In this document: piece by piece, positions 10,986 through 21,700 of the stretch
How positions within the stretch are numbered: position 1 is the first letter of the stretch
Layout: each line of letters starts with the position of its first letter
Source: Istiophorus platypterus
Taxonomy: Eukaryota; Chordata; Actinopteri; Istiophoriformes; Istiophoridae
Length of the DNA stretch: 64,000 bases
Direction of reading: 5' to 3'
Assembly (NCBI GenBank): GCA_016859345.1
Contig: CM029111.1
Span: 14,644,214 to 14,708,213, forward strand
The notes under the pieces: model-generated
Seen by the model: the letters and a program-made list of their open reading frames with translations, nothing else
Told to the model about the DNA's origin: nothing
Databases searched by the model: none
Translations under genes and position numbers: made by a program

Positions 10986-11897
10986 CTAACATTGTCCGGT
11001 GGCAGAGAGCAGGTTGCGCAGGGTGGCCAGCTCTCTGGACAGCTGCTCCACACGCTTTTGTAAACGATCGTTCTCCGCGGCCAGTTCCAGCACTTTGTGC
11101 TGAGTCTCCAAGTTGCGCATTTTGGCTTTGTCCCTGCTCTTCCTCACGGCGAGGTTGTTCCTCTCCCGCCGCAGCCTGTACTCCTCGCTGTCCTTGTCCA
11201 GGCGCTTCTTCGCCTTGCCGCCGGACATCTTGCCGCCGTGCGACGGCGACCTGCTCTTACCTGACGGGGCAGGTGTGCCGGGCGGGCTGGAGCAGGTCGA
11301 GGACGCGGTGGAGATGTTCCCGAGGCTGCCGCTGGTGGACTGGTAGTGGAGGTAGGACCTCATGTCAAAGCCAGACGACCCGTTCTCCATCTTCGCTTCT
11401 TCCTGGCTGTCGTCTCTGTCGGCGGCGGCGGCAGCGGCGGCGGCGGCGGCGGCTCTGTAGCGGCTCCCGACGAGTTCAGGGCTGAGGACACTATCCACGC
11501 GAGTCTCCTGCAGCTCGGTGTAACCCAGCGAGTAGGGCTCCCTGGGGTCCCGCAAGTTGTTGCACTGACTCGTCTCCAGCTCGTTCAGCAGCGAGTAGCT
11601 CTTGTAGTTCTGCAAAGCCGCGACCCTCTTGATCTTGTTCTCCGCCAGGAAATCTGAGAAAACGTCCCCCTGCTGCTGCTGCTGCTGCTGCTGCTGCGTC
11701 TGCGCCGCCAGCTGCGGGCAGTGCAAAGCAGAGTCCAGGTAAACACTGAAGTCTATCGCTCTCTCCCGCTCTTCAATGCCCAGCTCAGACATCGAGTCGC
11801 CGAGCCTCCAGTAAGAGCCGCCGCCGACGGGACTGATAATGCTGTCTCTACTGTGGATAGCAAAGCTGCCCTCGTCGTAGAAGCCGGCCACTTCCAT
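10986..11897 (-). CDS. cebpb: CCAAT/enhancer-binding protein beta (C/EBP beta), single exon
   Basis: Nuclear bZIP transcription factor of inflammation, adipogenesis and stress programmes. The chosen start gives 303 residues beginning MEVAGFYDE, matching the long activator (LAP) start MEVANFY of mammals. ERAIDFSVYL (about 45-54) and DVFSDFLAENK (about 78-88) are conserved transactivation boxes. Nine Gln (68-76) and an eleven-residue Ala run are low-complexity insertions. PPGTP (Thr208) is the conserved proline-directed phosphorylation site. The bZIP spans about 231-300 with basic RRERNNLAVRKSRDKAKMRN then a leucine zipper; the C-terminus ends GQC. Met170 (11,388-11,390) in MENGSSGFDMRSYL aligns with the internal start of the short inhibitor form LIP (134 aa). 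The frame is open 118 codons further upstream, but that crosses the promoter. Intronless, as in mammals. C/EBP delta or epsilon are less likely, given the N-terminus and neighbours. Confidence 0.97.
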   Translation of the reverse strand: MEVAGFYDEGSFAIHSRDSIISPVGGGSYWRLGDSMSELGIEERERAIDFSVYLDSALHCPQLAAQTQQQQQQQQQGDVFSDFLAENKIKRVAALQNYKSYSLLNELETSQCNNLRDPREPYSLGYTELQETRVDSVLSPELVGSRYRAAAAAAAAAAADRDDSQEEAKMENGSSGFDMRSYLHYQSTSGSLGNISTASSTCSSPPGTPAPSGKSRSPSHGGKMSGGKAKKRLDKDSEEYRLRRERNNLAVRKSRDKAKMRNLETQHKVLELAAENDRLQKRVEQLSRELATLRNLLSATGQC

Positions 11898-11902
11898 GGA
11901 TA

Positions 11903-11917
11903 TTAACACCCCAGCAT
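11903..11917 (-). CDS. Upstream ORF of cebpb (4 codons)
   Basis: ATG-CTG-GGG-TGT-TAA encodes Met-Leu-Gly-Cys and is out of frame with the main ORF. Its stop ends 5 nt before the LAP start codon. Vertebrate C/EBP alpha and beta mRNAs carry a short uORF ending a few nucleotides before the main start, which sets the ratio of long and short isoforms through reinitiation. Position and spacing fit that control element well. Confidence 0.7.
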   Translation of the reverse strand: MLGC

Positions 11918-11945
11918 GGAGGGCCGAGGTGAGACGCCCGGAGTA

Positions 11946-11948
11946 GAG

Positions 11949-11983
<35 letters not shown>
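11946..11983. repeat. TTG/CAA trinucleotide repeat in cebpb 5' UTR
   Basis: Uninterrupted (GTT)n on the plus strand, followed by a T-tract. On the mRNA it would be a CAA repeat, an unstructured leader, about 50-90 nt upstream of the LAP start. If read in frame it would give poly-Gln, but no start in reach is likely to be used. Confidence 0.9.
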
Positions 11984-11984
<1 letters not shown>

Positions 11985-12187
11985 TGTTTTTTTTTTTCTG
12001 TTTCTTTTTCTCTGGTTCCCCCGGTTGCCCCTAGTTGTGAAATGGTACAAGCGTGGAATTGCGAGTGAGTTTAAATCCCCCCAGTTGACGCTGCCTCCGT
12101 GACAGCACGTAATAGCGGAAACTACTTCGGAGAGCCTGCGCTCATGGATCGGGAGGAATTGACAGGTCTCGGTGTCTCGGGGGGGTG

Positions 12188-12235
12188 TTTTATGGTAGGC
12201 GAGGGGGCGGGGTTTAGCAGGGCAGGTGTGTGACG
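12188..12235 (-). promoter_or_regulatory. cebpb: cebpb core promoter (CRE-like, GC box, TATA-like)
   Basis: In cebpb orientation: CGTCA (12,235-12,231, half CRE), then a CCCCGCCCCC Sp1-type GC box (12,212-12,203), then CATAAAA (12,194-12,188) as a TATA-like box. That predicts transcription starting near 12,160 and a 5' UTR of about 260 nt. Mammalian Cebpb promoters also combine CRE-like sites with a TATA box. This order argues that the in-frame ATG at 12,251 lies upstream of transcription. Confidence 0.55.
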
Positions 12236-12305
12236 CGCGGCGGAGAACCAACCAGACAACCTGTGCCCCCTCTGGCGGTCCTTTCTTACGGTTAATCGTC
12301 TGTAT

Positions 12306-12424
<119 letters not shown>

Positions 12425-12786
12425 CAATTGCTTTATGTTTGGCATCAGCATTAAAGGGGGGGCTTATTATCTCTGTGACTTAATTCTGTGACGCTAATTT
12501 AACATAAACGGAAACTTTTTTTTTTTTTTAAGTCAAAAATACAAAAACCAACTGCGGTGACCGAAGCCAGCATTTGTTTGACAACGCGTCCACTCACGCC
12601 CCCTACAGTCACACACAGTCGCCGGCTCGACAATGGTGGAAAAATCCCACTCGGTTGGCGACCTGTTTACCATTTTCTCAGTTCATGCGTAATAAGCCCG
12701 TGACAGCCTTACTCGTAAAAAGCCTCCCTGGACGCATCTCCAGACAGATGTTCTCCACAGCACTGGCAGGCTAGTACAAAACTCTC

Positions 12787-12816
12787 TCCCCTCTCTCTCT
12801 CTCTCTCTCTCTCTGT
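12787..12816. repeat. CT microsatellite
   Basis: (CT)n of about 25-30 bp, giving a spurious Glu-Arg frame on the minus strand. Confidence 0.9.
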
Positions 12817-13019
12817 TTGTGTGTGTTGTGTTGTTGCTGTGTGGTTGAGATGTGCGAGATGATGCAGCCACTCCAATGCTGCACAAGGGTCAGGGCTGCT
12901 TGTTTTGTTACATTTACTTTAGTCTGCTTTTATTTTATTTTTTTTTAAATCTAAAACGATTCACTTTTTTCTCAATAAAATCCAATAAGATTTTCCTTAA
13001 CAGCCCATGGAGTCATTTT

Positions 13020-13064
13020 TTTCTCACAACAGCAAAAAAAAAAAAATAAATAAAAAAATAATAA

Positions 13065-13095
<31 letters not shown>

Positions 13096-13111
13096 TAAAT
13101 ATATATATATA

Positions 13112-13147
<36 letters not shown>
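13020..13147. repeat. A-rich tract and TA microsatellite
   Basis: An A-rich block grading into (TA)n with TTTA/AAAT interruptions. Second long TA array upstream of cebpb; no coding content. Confidence 0.9.
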
Positions 13148-13148
<1 letters not shown>

Positions 13149-13800
13149 GAACAGCCCACAAACAAGTAATAAAAACAGGACACTGTGACTTCGTTCAGGT
13201 GCCATGGACAGGTCTTGGTATCACAGACAGGTGTCCAGGTGGTCTAGTGAGTCTAAATGCACACACTCAGCTCTTGTTATACTGTATATGGGCTATTAAA
13301 AATGTATGATCAGAGCTGAGTGATCTGGATTTAATGTGAGCTCTTACTGCCACCCTGTGGTGAGCTGCCAGGTTCCATATGACAGCAACACTGCAGCGGC
13401 AGAGTCAATGCAAATGTTAAGGATGTGCAAATCTCTACGTAAACTTCTACATTTGGTGCAGGTCTTCCAAAATGCATTCTCGCCGTCACTTTCGCGAAAA
13501 TGCACACGCTGCCTTTTCCCCATGTGATTCCACAGCATTGACTGGTGACTCATTAGAATCTGTGTCTTCCCTGGAAATCTAAGATGCATTTTTTCTTCTT
13601 CTTTTGTTTGGATTAATTTCTAACTGCTGTTACCGTTTAGTGGTGAAGTTGTCATATCAATAGGACTGGAAGGTTTCAAAGGTTTCTAAGGAATAACAGC
13701 TCTTACTGAGAATAGATTCCCACACAAAGTCTGTCTACAAAACCGGGCAACCTGACAAATCAGTTTGTTCATACCGGAATTACAACTTCTGTGGCCCTCT

Positions 13801-13845
13801 GGGGGAGTTGGGGGGTTGGGGGGATGGGGTGGGGGGGGTGGGGGT
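13801..13845 (+). other. G-rich tract with quadruplex potential
   Basis: Runs of five, six, six, four, eight and five G separated by one to four bases on the plus strand. This meets the usual G-quadruplex pattern of four or more G-tracts with short loops. It is about 1.6 kb upstream of the predicted cebpb start of transcription. Confidence 0.7.
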
Positions 13846-13884
13846 CATTTGCCTGCCTTATCTGGTTGGTAATCAAGCCTTGGA

Positions 13885-14790
13885 CACATCTGTTGAAGTA
13901 CTCAGATCCTTTGCTTGAGTAAAAGAAATATCACAGTATAAAACCTACTTCATTGCAAGCTTCAAAAATTGTTCTTTGGTTTAAACTATAAACTTGCATC
14001 ATATTTACATAAGATGATCCTACGTTTAGTATGTAAATGGATCTGTATCTGAAGACTAACTAGTGGTCAAAATGTGGAGGAGTAGAAAAAAATAGAAAAA
14101 ATAAAATAGAAAAAATAGATAAATATATGGTATTTAGATCCTTTAAAGCCACGTGTTTTGTCAGTTGTTGCAGAAGCTGGTATGGTGATTATTGGTGTAA
14201 AGTCACTGAATACATTTACTGAAGCCCTATACTTGAACTTCACTGAACTATCTCCATTTTATACTACTTTATACCTCCACTCTCAATGAGACATCTTCAT
14301 TTCGGGAAAACTCTAACATAAAAATGCTGCTCACGGTGCAACAGTAGGATGACAGTCTGACAGGGGCCATTCTGCCTAGTGCGTACTTCCACCATCACTA
14401 AATGTGGCACTTAGATCTTTTACTTAGGTAGCTTGGCAATGTCACAGAGTAGACATACTCTGTTACAAACAAAATTAAGGCATTCAAAGGTTCACTTGAG
14501 TAAAAGTACAAAACTGTCAGCCTCAAAATATATGTCAAGTACTACAAGTAAAAGTACTAATTTGCCAAATTACCTGTATCTAAGAATAATATACATTATT
14601 GGATTACAGGAGGAGCTTTATTATAAATGTAGTGGGATTGAAATATAAAGGATCTCAACATTGTACTAAAGTATAGCATTTGAGTTAATGTACTTAGGTG
14701 CCTTTCCAGTTCATTTTACTGATAACACTTGTGTACTTTACTCAAGTAGAATTATGAATGTAGAGCTATTAGCCTACTTGTAATGGAGCC
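13885..14790. mobile_element. Fish interspersed repeat cluster (ACTTGAGTAAAAGTAC family)
   Basis: Carries the recurring words GTACTCAGATCCTTTGCTTGAGTAAAAG, ACTTGAGTAAAAGTAC and CTACAAGTAAAAGTACT. Related copies are at about 28,100-28,640, 29,505-29,935, 33,090-33,245 and 38,845-39,300. Non-coding; probably two partly overlapping insertions. Family name unknown to me; a non-autonomous DNA element is likely. Confidence 0.6.
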
Positions 14791-15089
14791 TTTTTTTGTG
14801 CTGAGGTTCTTCTCATTTTCCTAAAAATTGTCCCTGTTTAACTTTTGCCAAATGGCACTCGTGGCTTCTAGAAGATAGTGTGTTGTAGAATGTTAAAATC
14901 TAGCATGACAGTAAAACAAGCAGAGAGAAGTCATACAGTCAGCCAAGTGACTCAGTGGTGTCAGTTAGACGGCAGTGTTCAGGGAAAGTTTGCTAACCAC
15001 CACAACGTCACAGCAGATCTAGTGAGGCTGCAGTAGCAAAACCACTGGATGTAATGAATAAAGCAATGGCATGGTGGAGTTACCGAATG

Positions 15090-15290
15090 GACCTACTGGG
15101 CAAAGGCCCCGCAGGGGCCCCGGGATCTCCTGGGCCCCTGTGCCCGATAGGCCTTAAAAGGCCACAGCCTCTGTAGGGAATGATTGTTAATATTTGTTGT
15201 CTGAAGATCACAGAGTTCAGTTAAAGGACACAAAATGACCATTAAAACAATGATAATGACCATTAAAACACACTGACTGAAAAGTCAGTG
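15090..15290. mobile_element. GGGCCCC-type dispersed repeat, copy A
   Basis: GGGCCCCTGTGCCC-like block followed by CAGTTAAAGGACACAAAATGACC. The same two parts appear in reverse orientation at about 16,860-17,056 inside peds1 intron 1. Confidence 0.5.
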
Positions 15291-15291
15291 T

Positions 15292-15322
<31 letters not shown>

Positions 15323-15324
15323 GA
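15287..15324. repeat. GT microsatellite
   Basis: (GT)n with one AT interruption, followed by a short G-run. Confidence 0.9.
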
Positions 15325-15539
15325 GGGGGGTCCTATAAAGGAGGAGTAAGGAGGATGGGAGTGTTTTTTTACCTGTCTTCAATAGTGGGCCCATTATGTC
15401 ATAATCCATCCATGAGCAAAGGTGCGCTTTACTGATTATGAAATAGGCCTCGAATTTGTGTTATGATTTGTTTTAATAGCTATTATAAGATCGTATCAAA
15501 TCTTCAGCACTTCCTCGACTAGTCAACAGGTCACTTGGT

Positions 15540-15938
15540 TAAAGTGTTGACTTCCCTTTGGGTATTTCCATAGCCGAAGCTGCGGCGTCACACCCCGATG
15601 GTTGACGGACGTCGCTGTGACACCCGCTCCGCTCCGTTACGTGTCTCATTTCGAGCACACGCCGAGGGCTCCATCTACCGTGCACCCGGCACAAGGGCCG
15701 ACAGGACGGGTGGGGTCGCGAAATGCGGTCTTTCCCCTCGCACGCCTCCGATTGGCCGCACGCCCGCCCGTGGAACGTTCCCCCCGAGCGGCGATTGGCC
15801 GCGGCGCTCACCGGGCTCGCTCCCGATTGGCCGAGGCCGCCGCGCTTTCCGTGGGCCGAGAAAGTCGATGATTCCGTCGGTTCCTGGCTGAGGGTAGTGG
15901 AGTCTGAAGGGGCTGTGGCTGGGGCCCACGGCGGAGAA
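15540..15938 (+). promoter_or_regulatory. peds1: peds1 CpG-island promoter with three CCAAT boxes
   Basis: GC- and CpG-rich block immediately before the first coding exon. Three ATTGG words (inverted CCAAT, NF-Y type), each in GATTGGCCG context, lie at 15,751-15,755, 15,793-15,797 and 15,826-15,830. A palindrome GGAACGTTCC at 15,772-15,781 resembles a two-unit heat-shock element. No TATA box is seen, as expected for a housekeeping promoter. Open frames on the minus strand here are GC-driven shadows. Confidence 0.65.
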
Positions 15939-16457
15939 ATGGCGAGAACGGCGAACGAGAGCGGGCGTGGAGTGGAAACACGGAACCCGGAGCCGCAGGG
16001 GCCCGGCCGGGGAGCGGCCAGATGGGGGCCGCAGCACGCCGGCGCCCGGGAGCTGGCCACTTTATACTCGCCAGGTGAGTCGTTCTCCTCGGCGGCTCCG
16101 TGTCTTACGTGATCGCCCCCCTCCTCCTCCTCCTCCCCGGTTCAAGTGTCCGTGAGCGGTGTGACATAACCACTGACTTCGTATAGCTACCAAGTGTCAA
16201 ACTGGAAAAAAAATAAACAACAACAATAACAACGACAGAAAACAACCACTCAAATCTCAAACGAGATCATCGGTTTATCTTTAGCCGATAGGGTTAAGTG
16301 ACAGCGGGGACTGTGCCACAGCTCAGGGCTTGTCACAGCCACACTGTTGTTGTTGTCGTTACACAATAGGAAATCATGTGAAACTGGGTTGAATTCGTGT
16401 GCGAGTCGCAGCCGTCCTTTGACATTTCGTGCATCAGGCGGAGGTTCGAGGAATCCG

Positions 16458-16488
<31 letters not shown>

Positions 16489-18723
16489 GGGCTCCGGAGC
16501 TCCGGAGCTCCGCTCGTCCACCGAGCCGCCTTGACCTTTCGTAACCGCGTCGTTTGCTAAGTCAGACCGCGGACTGTATGTACCTCGGTAGCGGAGCCAG
16601 GAGCCGAGTAGTTCCGAGATCTCGTTCGTCGAACCGAGCCGGTCGCTCCTCTCGTCAAGCCGGTGCCCATTTGAACTCGGCCGCACAGAAAGCGACGGGC
16701 CCTCCCGCCCGTTGTGCAAATAACTTCATGCCCCCTGAGCTGCTCAAACTCAGTCGGGAGCCTTACCGGCATGGACTGATTTTGAGGAACTGGGCCCCTG
16801 GGCACAGGCAGGTAAAAGGCCCCTTCCCCTCCCAGACGGTTCCGCCTGACCTTTCTTAGTTTTATGTCATTGTGTGGCCACTTTGTCTTTCTTTGTGCTT
16901 GTTTTGTGTCTCTTTGTGGCCATTTTGTGTCTTTTAACTGAGTACTATGACTTTCAGAAAATGAAAATTAACAGTCACTTCATACAGAAGCAATGGCGCC
17001 ATGGGCCCCCCTGACCTCCCGGGCCCCCTTGGCCAGTGCCCGGCATGCCCACTTAGTAATGCATCTGTTTCTGACAAGGATCTGATTCTGACGGTTTTGA
17101 CTGTTTGGTGATCTGACCTTTTGCCTATTAGAGTTTTTTTTCCCCCCTAGAGACTGTAGCCTTATTTGAGTTGTAAAATGTGGACTGGTATTTCAGGGCA
17201 AGCTGCTCCACAGTGTCACGTAACCAGCAAAGTGCAGAGGAGTCTCTCCTCCCTGCACGTCATTGCTGTAAGGCAGCATCTGATAATCAATCATGCTGAC
17301 TAGTGTTCCAACGTTTGGACGTTTTAGTTTGAATTATATAATCAAGTTCAGGTGTTGTTGACTGGAGGCATATTATCACTGATAAACTTATCAGGAAACT
17401 CTTGTTTTCAGGTCTCTCCTTTATTAGCAGAAGGCTCATGTGCTCTAGTTGTACTAATATTTATGCTCCTGTTTTTCTTTAAGGCAAAAGATGTCAAGAA
17501 TGGATAAGTGTTGTCCTCTGCTTCTCTCTCATGGCCTTTAATTTCATTCACCTCCTTGCCAATTTCCATCTGGGGCATTTGTGGTACATTGTGATGGGCA
17601 TTGGTAAGTGCTGAAGAAAATTACATAATGTCCTGTTCTTTAATTGTCCAAAAAAATGTTTTTGCTCTAGTTATTTGAATAATTTTCTCATCCATTGTTT
17701 TTGTTCTGCTCTTCTCTGCAAACTCACTTTCAGTGGGAGGAATACTCACCGCAGACTTTGCATCAGGACTTGTTCACTGGGGGGCCGATACCTGGGGATC
17801 AGTGGATCTACCCATTTTTGGAAAGGTAAGTAATCCACTATCCCCCCCCAAAAAAAAAAAAATAGAGCCTATAGTTTGTATTCTTAATAATCTATTTTTT
17901 GAAAGGAACCTGCATATTTAGTGCATTTCCAGTGTGTATTTCTTCTCTTTCATGCAACTGGTCTGTCTGAACTGTCCTGCAGGCCTTTATACGACCATTT
18001 AGAGAGCACCATATCGACCCCACAGCCATCACCCGTCACGACTTCATCGAGACCAATGGTGACAACTGCATGCTGACCATAGTCCCCCTAGCAAACATGG
18101 CCTTCAACTTCCTCACCCTTCCGCCCGGTGAGTTTTACATCTGCAAACTGAGCCTGACAGTCCTTTTACGCAAAAATGCTACAATCTGATCTACACTCTT
18201 ACTGTAAAAACAACCCAGCAGCAGAGGGAAGGTGACTTTCTGTCACACTTTTTTTTTCTGTCTTCTTCTAATTGCAGTGGAGATTTACCGTATCTACCCC
18301 TGGTACTGCTACTTGTTTGCACTAGCCATCTTCGTGACCCTCACCAACCAGATCCACAAGTGGTCGCACACCTACTTTGGCCTGCCTCGCTGGGTCGTGT
18401 TCCTGCAGGACTGCCACATCATCCTCCCCCGCAAGCACCACCGCATCCACCACGTCTCCCCCCACGAGACATACTTCTGTATCACCACGGGTTCGTCTTT
18501 TACTTCGTTAACGGGGAAAATACAGAATCAGCCTGGTTGTTTTTGGAGATGAAAAGGGATGAGAGTCAGGTGGGTTTGTCACTGAGCTTTGTCCTCTCCA
18601 GGTTGGCTGAACTACCCGCTGGAGAAGCTGGGTTTCTGGAGGAACCTGGAGGATCTCATCCAGGGCGTGACAGGAGAGAAGCCCAGGGCGGACGACCTGA
18701 AATGGGCTCAAAAAGTCAAGTAA
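15939..18723 (+). CDS. peds1: Plasmanylethanolamine desaturase 1 (TMEM189/Kua), six coding exons
   Basis: ER membrane enzyme making the vinyl-ether bond of plasmalogens. Exons: 15,939-16,074; 17,484-17,603; 17,734-17,825; 17,983-18,127; 18,278-18,490; 18,602-18,723, all GT-AG. The product is 275 aa (human 270). Residues 28-46 (RWGPQHAGARELATLYSPG) match the human N-terminus. Hydrophobic segments lie at about 52-70 and 74-95, and again at 172-187. The Kua/CarF-type conserved histidines are present: H100 (LVHWGAD), H125/H126 (EHHIDP), H135, H191/H195 (HKWSH), H211, H218/H219, H222/H223 (KHHRIHH) and H227 (SPHETYF). The C-terminus WLNYPLEK...ADDLKWAQKVK is near-identical to mammals. No upstream in-frame ATG, so the start is firm. 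Intron 5 is only 111 nt with a weak GTTCGT donor; retention would add about 20 residues then a stop. ube2v1 follows on the same strand. Confidence 0.97.
16458..16510. repeat. CTGCTC hexamer repeat and GGAGCTCC palindromes
   Basis: About five CTGCTC units followed by tandem GCTCCGGAGCTCC palindromes within peds1 intron 1, in a CpG-rich part (16,400-16,700). Confidence 0.8.
16860..17056. mobile_element. GGGCCCC-type dispersed repeat, copy B (inverted)
   Basis: Reverse-complement arrangement of 15,090-15,290: GGCCATTTTGTGTCTTTTAACTG then CCTGACCTCCCGGGCCC. It sits in peds1 intron 1. Confidence 0.5.
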
Positions 18724-21700
18724 CGCCGCAGGCTTACTGCACCCTACCTCAGAAGACGCTGGCTCCGTCCAGGCTTCTCATCCCCTTCTTTGCCTCACTT
18801 AAACTGTAATCCATAGGAAGGAAAACTAACAGTTTTTGATGCCATAGCTTTAAGTCTTGCACATTTTGTCTGTTTTTTCAAGAGGAGGGCTTTGTTGGTG
18901 GAAATTTTTCTTTACTTACTCATGGAGATCACTGTTTCAAATTGCAATATATCCTTAACTTTCTGTAGTTCTAACACAACTCATCACTTTTTCAAGGTGA
19001 CTTACAAAGCCCGTTGATGAGAGGGGTTAGTCAGGTGCATAATTTGAAAAAATTGCTGTCCAAGGAGATCAAAAGATTTCCCTCATGTCAGAAACATTCA
19101 AACGATCCCAAGAAAGAATACTTGAAAGTGTGAACGCTCACTTTTTTCTCCTCCAGAGCCACAACTGTGTCGATAAATCACACTATATATATATAGCACT
19201 GCTCTATTATTACTCTGGATCAGTCTTTTCATCTCCACCTTATTAAGGGTCTACTTGATGTAAGTAATAAAATCGGATTTAGGCCATGGTAAGTAGTAGG
19301 ACTTGGGAGATATACAGGAGGATTTTAGGATGTTTTACCAATGTTGAAAGCTAAAGAACAATTTGGTTAATTACTGTTACATCTGTTGACTGTTTTTTTA
19401 AAGGAAAGGTGATGACAAAATGTTTTTTTTTTTTCTTCAGTAATAACCTGTGCCCATCTGTTGATTCTAGTAACTTGTGACAAATCCAAATGCAGCCATA
19501 CTTAATAGCCATGGATTTGTCAGCCTGAGACACTGACTACAGTTATAGCGGAAGAGTCCGTGCAACTTTACAGCCAAACTTATCCCACCAGAGCGCTAAA
19601 CGGCACGTCCGACAACTCAGAAAACCCATTTTTAAATCAACGAACCAAAAAAGAACAAAAGATTAAATTGCTGTCGGATCCAAAGCTGGTGTTTTTTTTA
19701 ATTTATTATTTGAATACGATATTTTCAGGATGTTGTCTGGCCATTGAAACCGCAAACACAGAAATTTTTCAGGCTGAGTGGGGACACAGTAATTTGATCC
19801 GAAAAAGTCACACGGAAATACGCTTAATTGTAGTCAAGTGTCAACGCTCGACCATTAGAAAATCTGGGCAGATAGAGATGTATCATGCCGTTGTCCTGCT
19901 GAATCATTCTGGCCCTGATGAGGAGTCTTTCAGATGATGCCGTGAAAGGCCTTTTTTTTTATTTTTTAAGGTTTTTGACTCCCGGTAACCAGACCGTTTT
20001 TGGGGTAAAAGGGGCACATGCAGTCCTGGTCAAGCTGCCTTACACGCCGTAAATGCAGTTCTCGTGTCTTTCTCTTGTTCTCTTGTACTTGCAGCACTTC
20101 TTTTGTGTTGTTGCGTCGGGGGTCTGCGTCCTACTTGATCGGACACAGACGCTCCGAAGTTACGTGCCAACTGTATGTAACCGTTGTTTTCACTCCTCAC
20201 GTCTCGCTCTTCTTTTGTACTGTGGGAAGGAGCCGTCAGTTTTCAGAGCGTAACATTCCCCGTGAGTAACGTTGCCACAGCGTTACCGTCTTGGTGACTG
20301 TGACAAATTGACCCGTCGATGTTACAAGGGCTTCAGTGGAGGCTGACGACCCAGGAATTTTCTTCACTCCTATATATGAGATTATGTAACTAATTAATCG
20401 GTTGAGAGGTTTTTGTTTGTTTTTTTTAAATGCTTTAGTCAGTGATTTGTAAATGTATTGTACAGCGAATAACTATGCAGTGTAATAAGAGGCCCTTAAC
20501 TATATGTCTTAACTGATAAGATTAGTTTTAAAATGCCTTTCTTTTTTCTTTTTTTAATAGTTTACACACATTTGCTTAGTTGGAAAACTGGAGCTCAGAA
20601 ATTTAGCTACTTAATAAACTGCATGACGAAATTACCTTCACTAATTAAGATGTCACTTACACAGACATAAGAATGCGTGCATGCATACAGCATGTCGGCT
20701 CTTGCAAGCAATATACCGGGTCACCAGCTTTCCTCCGAGTTTCGTGCCAAGTAGACGCCGACCAGGGAGGACTGTGCTCGCTCCGGATGAAATTTAAACT
20801 AACCCCTTTTTTGAAAGACGACCCCCAAAATTTTGACCAAATGGTCCCCAGGCTTGAACCAGCAAAAATGTTATCTTCATTCCAGGGCAATCCCCAGGCA
20901 AAAGGTTTTTGGACTGAAATGGGAGAGGCTAACCTTGCCATTTGAGTCTGGTTGATTGAGGAAAAAGACTTAATTATTAATTAAGCTCCTGGTGTTATAC
21001 TCAAAGTAGATCATTTAATTGTGGTTGTAGTTAACTTTGAAACCAAAATTATGTTTTCTATTATGTAATATTCCATTTTTTTGAATCCTTCATACTTGAT
21101 TATATAAAAATTATTCACCATAGGTCAACAGCAGAAGTGCACTACGGGTTGCTTAGTGCTTGTAGTGTAGTGAGAAGCAGTTCTGTGTGCGCTGAGTAGA
21201 GTAATGTATGCTGATAAGTGGATGGTAGTATGTGTCACTGCATCAAAGTTAGAGACCTGTGTACAAGTTGTTTTTTTTTTTTTTTTTTACTCCTGTAGTG
21301 CATTGTTTTTGATCAGTATTAGGCAGAATATTGTTGGGGCACCGCTAACTGCAGTCGGTAGACACGTTTGAACGCTGACATACAGCTTATTTCCTAAATA
21401 GAAACTTTGGCGTTGGCCCTGCTGGATGTTTCAACGCTTCAGTAAATTGCTTTTTTGTCATAATATGAGAGTAATAACCGTTTTTAAGGACGTTTTTGTA
21501 ATGCTGAAGAATAGGGCAAGCTAAGGATAATGGTTAGAAATTTTAGACACTCCATAATTAGTTTTGGAGATTGACAAAACTGACCATAAATAAAAAGAGT
21601 ATATTGATTATCTCAGAAAGAACTCATACCATGATAATATTTGCTTGGAGACAGACTTGCTATAATTGCTATTTATAGCTGTTGTAGTCGGGAGCTTGGT

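Noticed and set aside
10904..11657. Long plus-strand open frames (193 and 103 aa) opposite cebpb
   Set aside because: They are antisense shadows of the GC-rich cebpb coding region. Their Arg/Ser/Gly-rich sequences simply mirror its codons and repeats.
15539..16060. Minus-strand open frame of 173 aa over the peds1 promoter
   Set aside because: CpG-island DNA has few stops. No family similarity, no splice sites, and it overlaps the well-supported peds1 exon 1. A bidirectional transcript is possible but not shown.
16554..16859. 101-aa plus-strand open frame in peds1 intron 1 as an extra exon
   Set aside because: Peds1 exon 1 joins exon 2 in frame exactly as in human. This block is CpG-rich with no recognisable domain.
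18232..18552. 106-aa frame as a separate small gene
   Set aside because: It is peds1 exon 5 read through its flanking introns. The true exon ends at 18,490.
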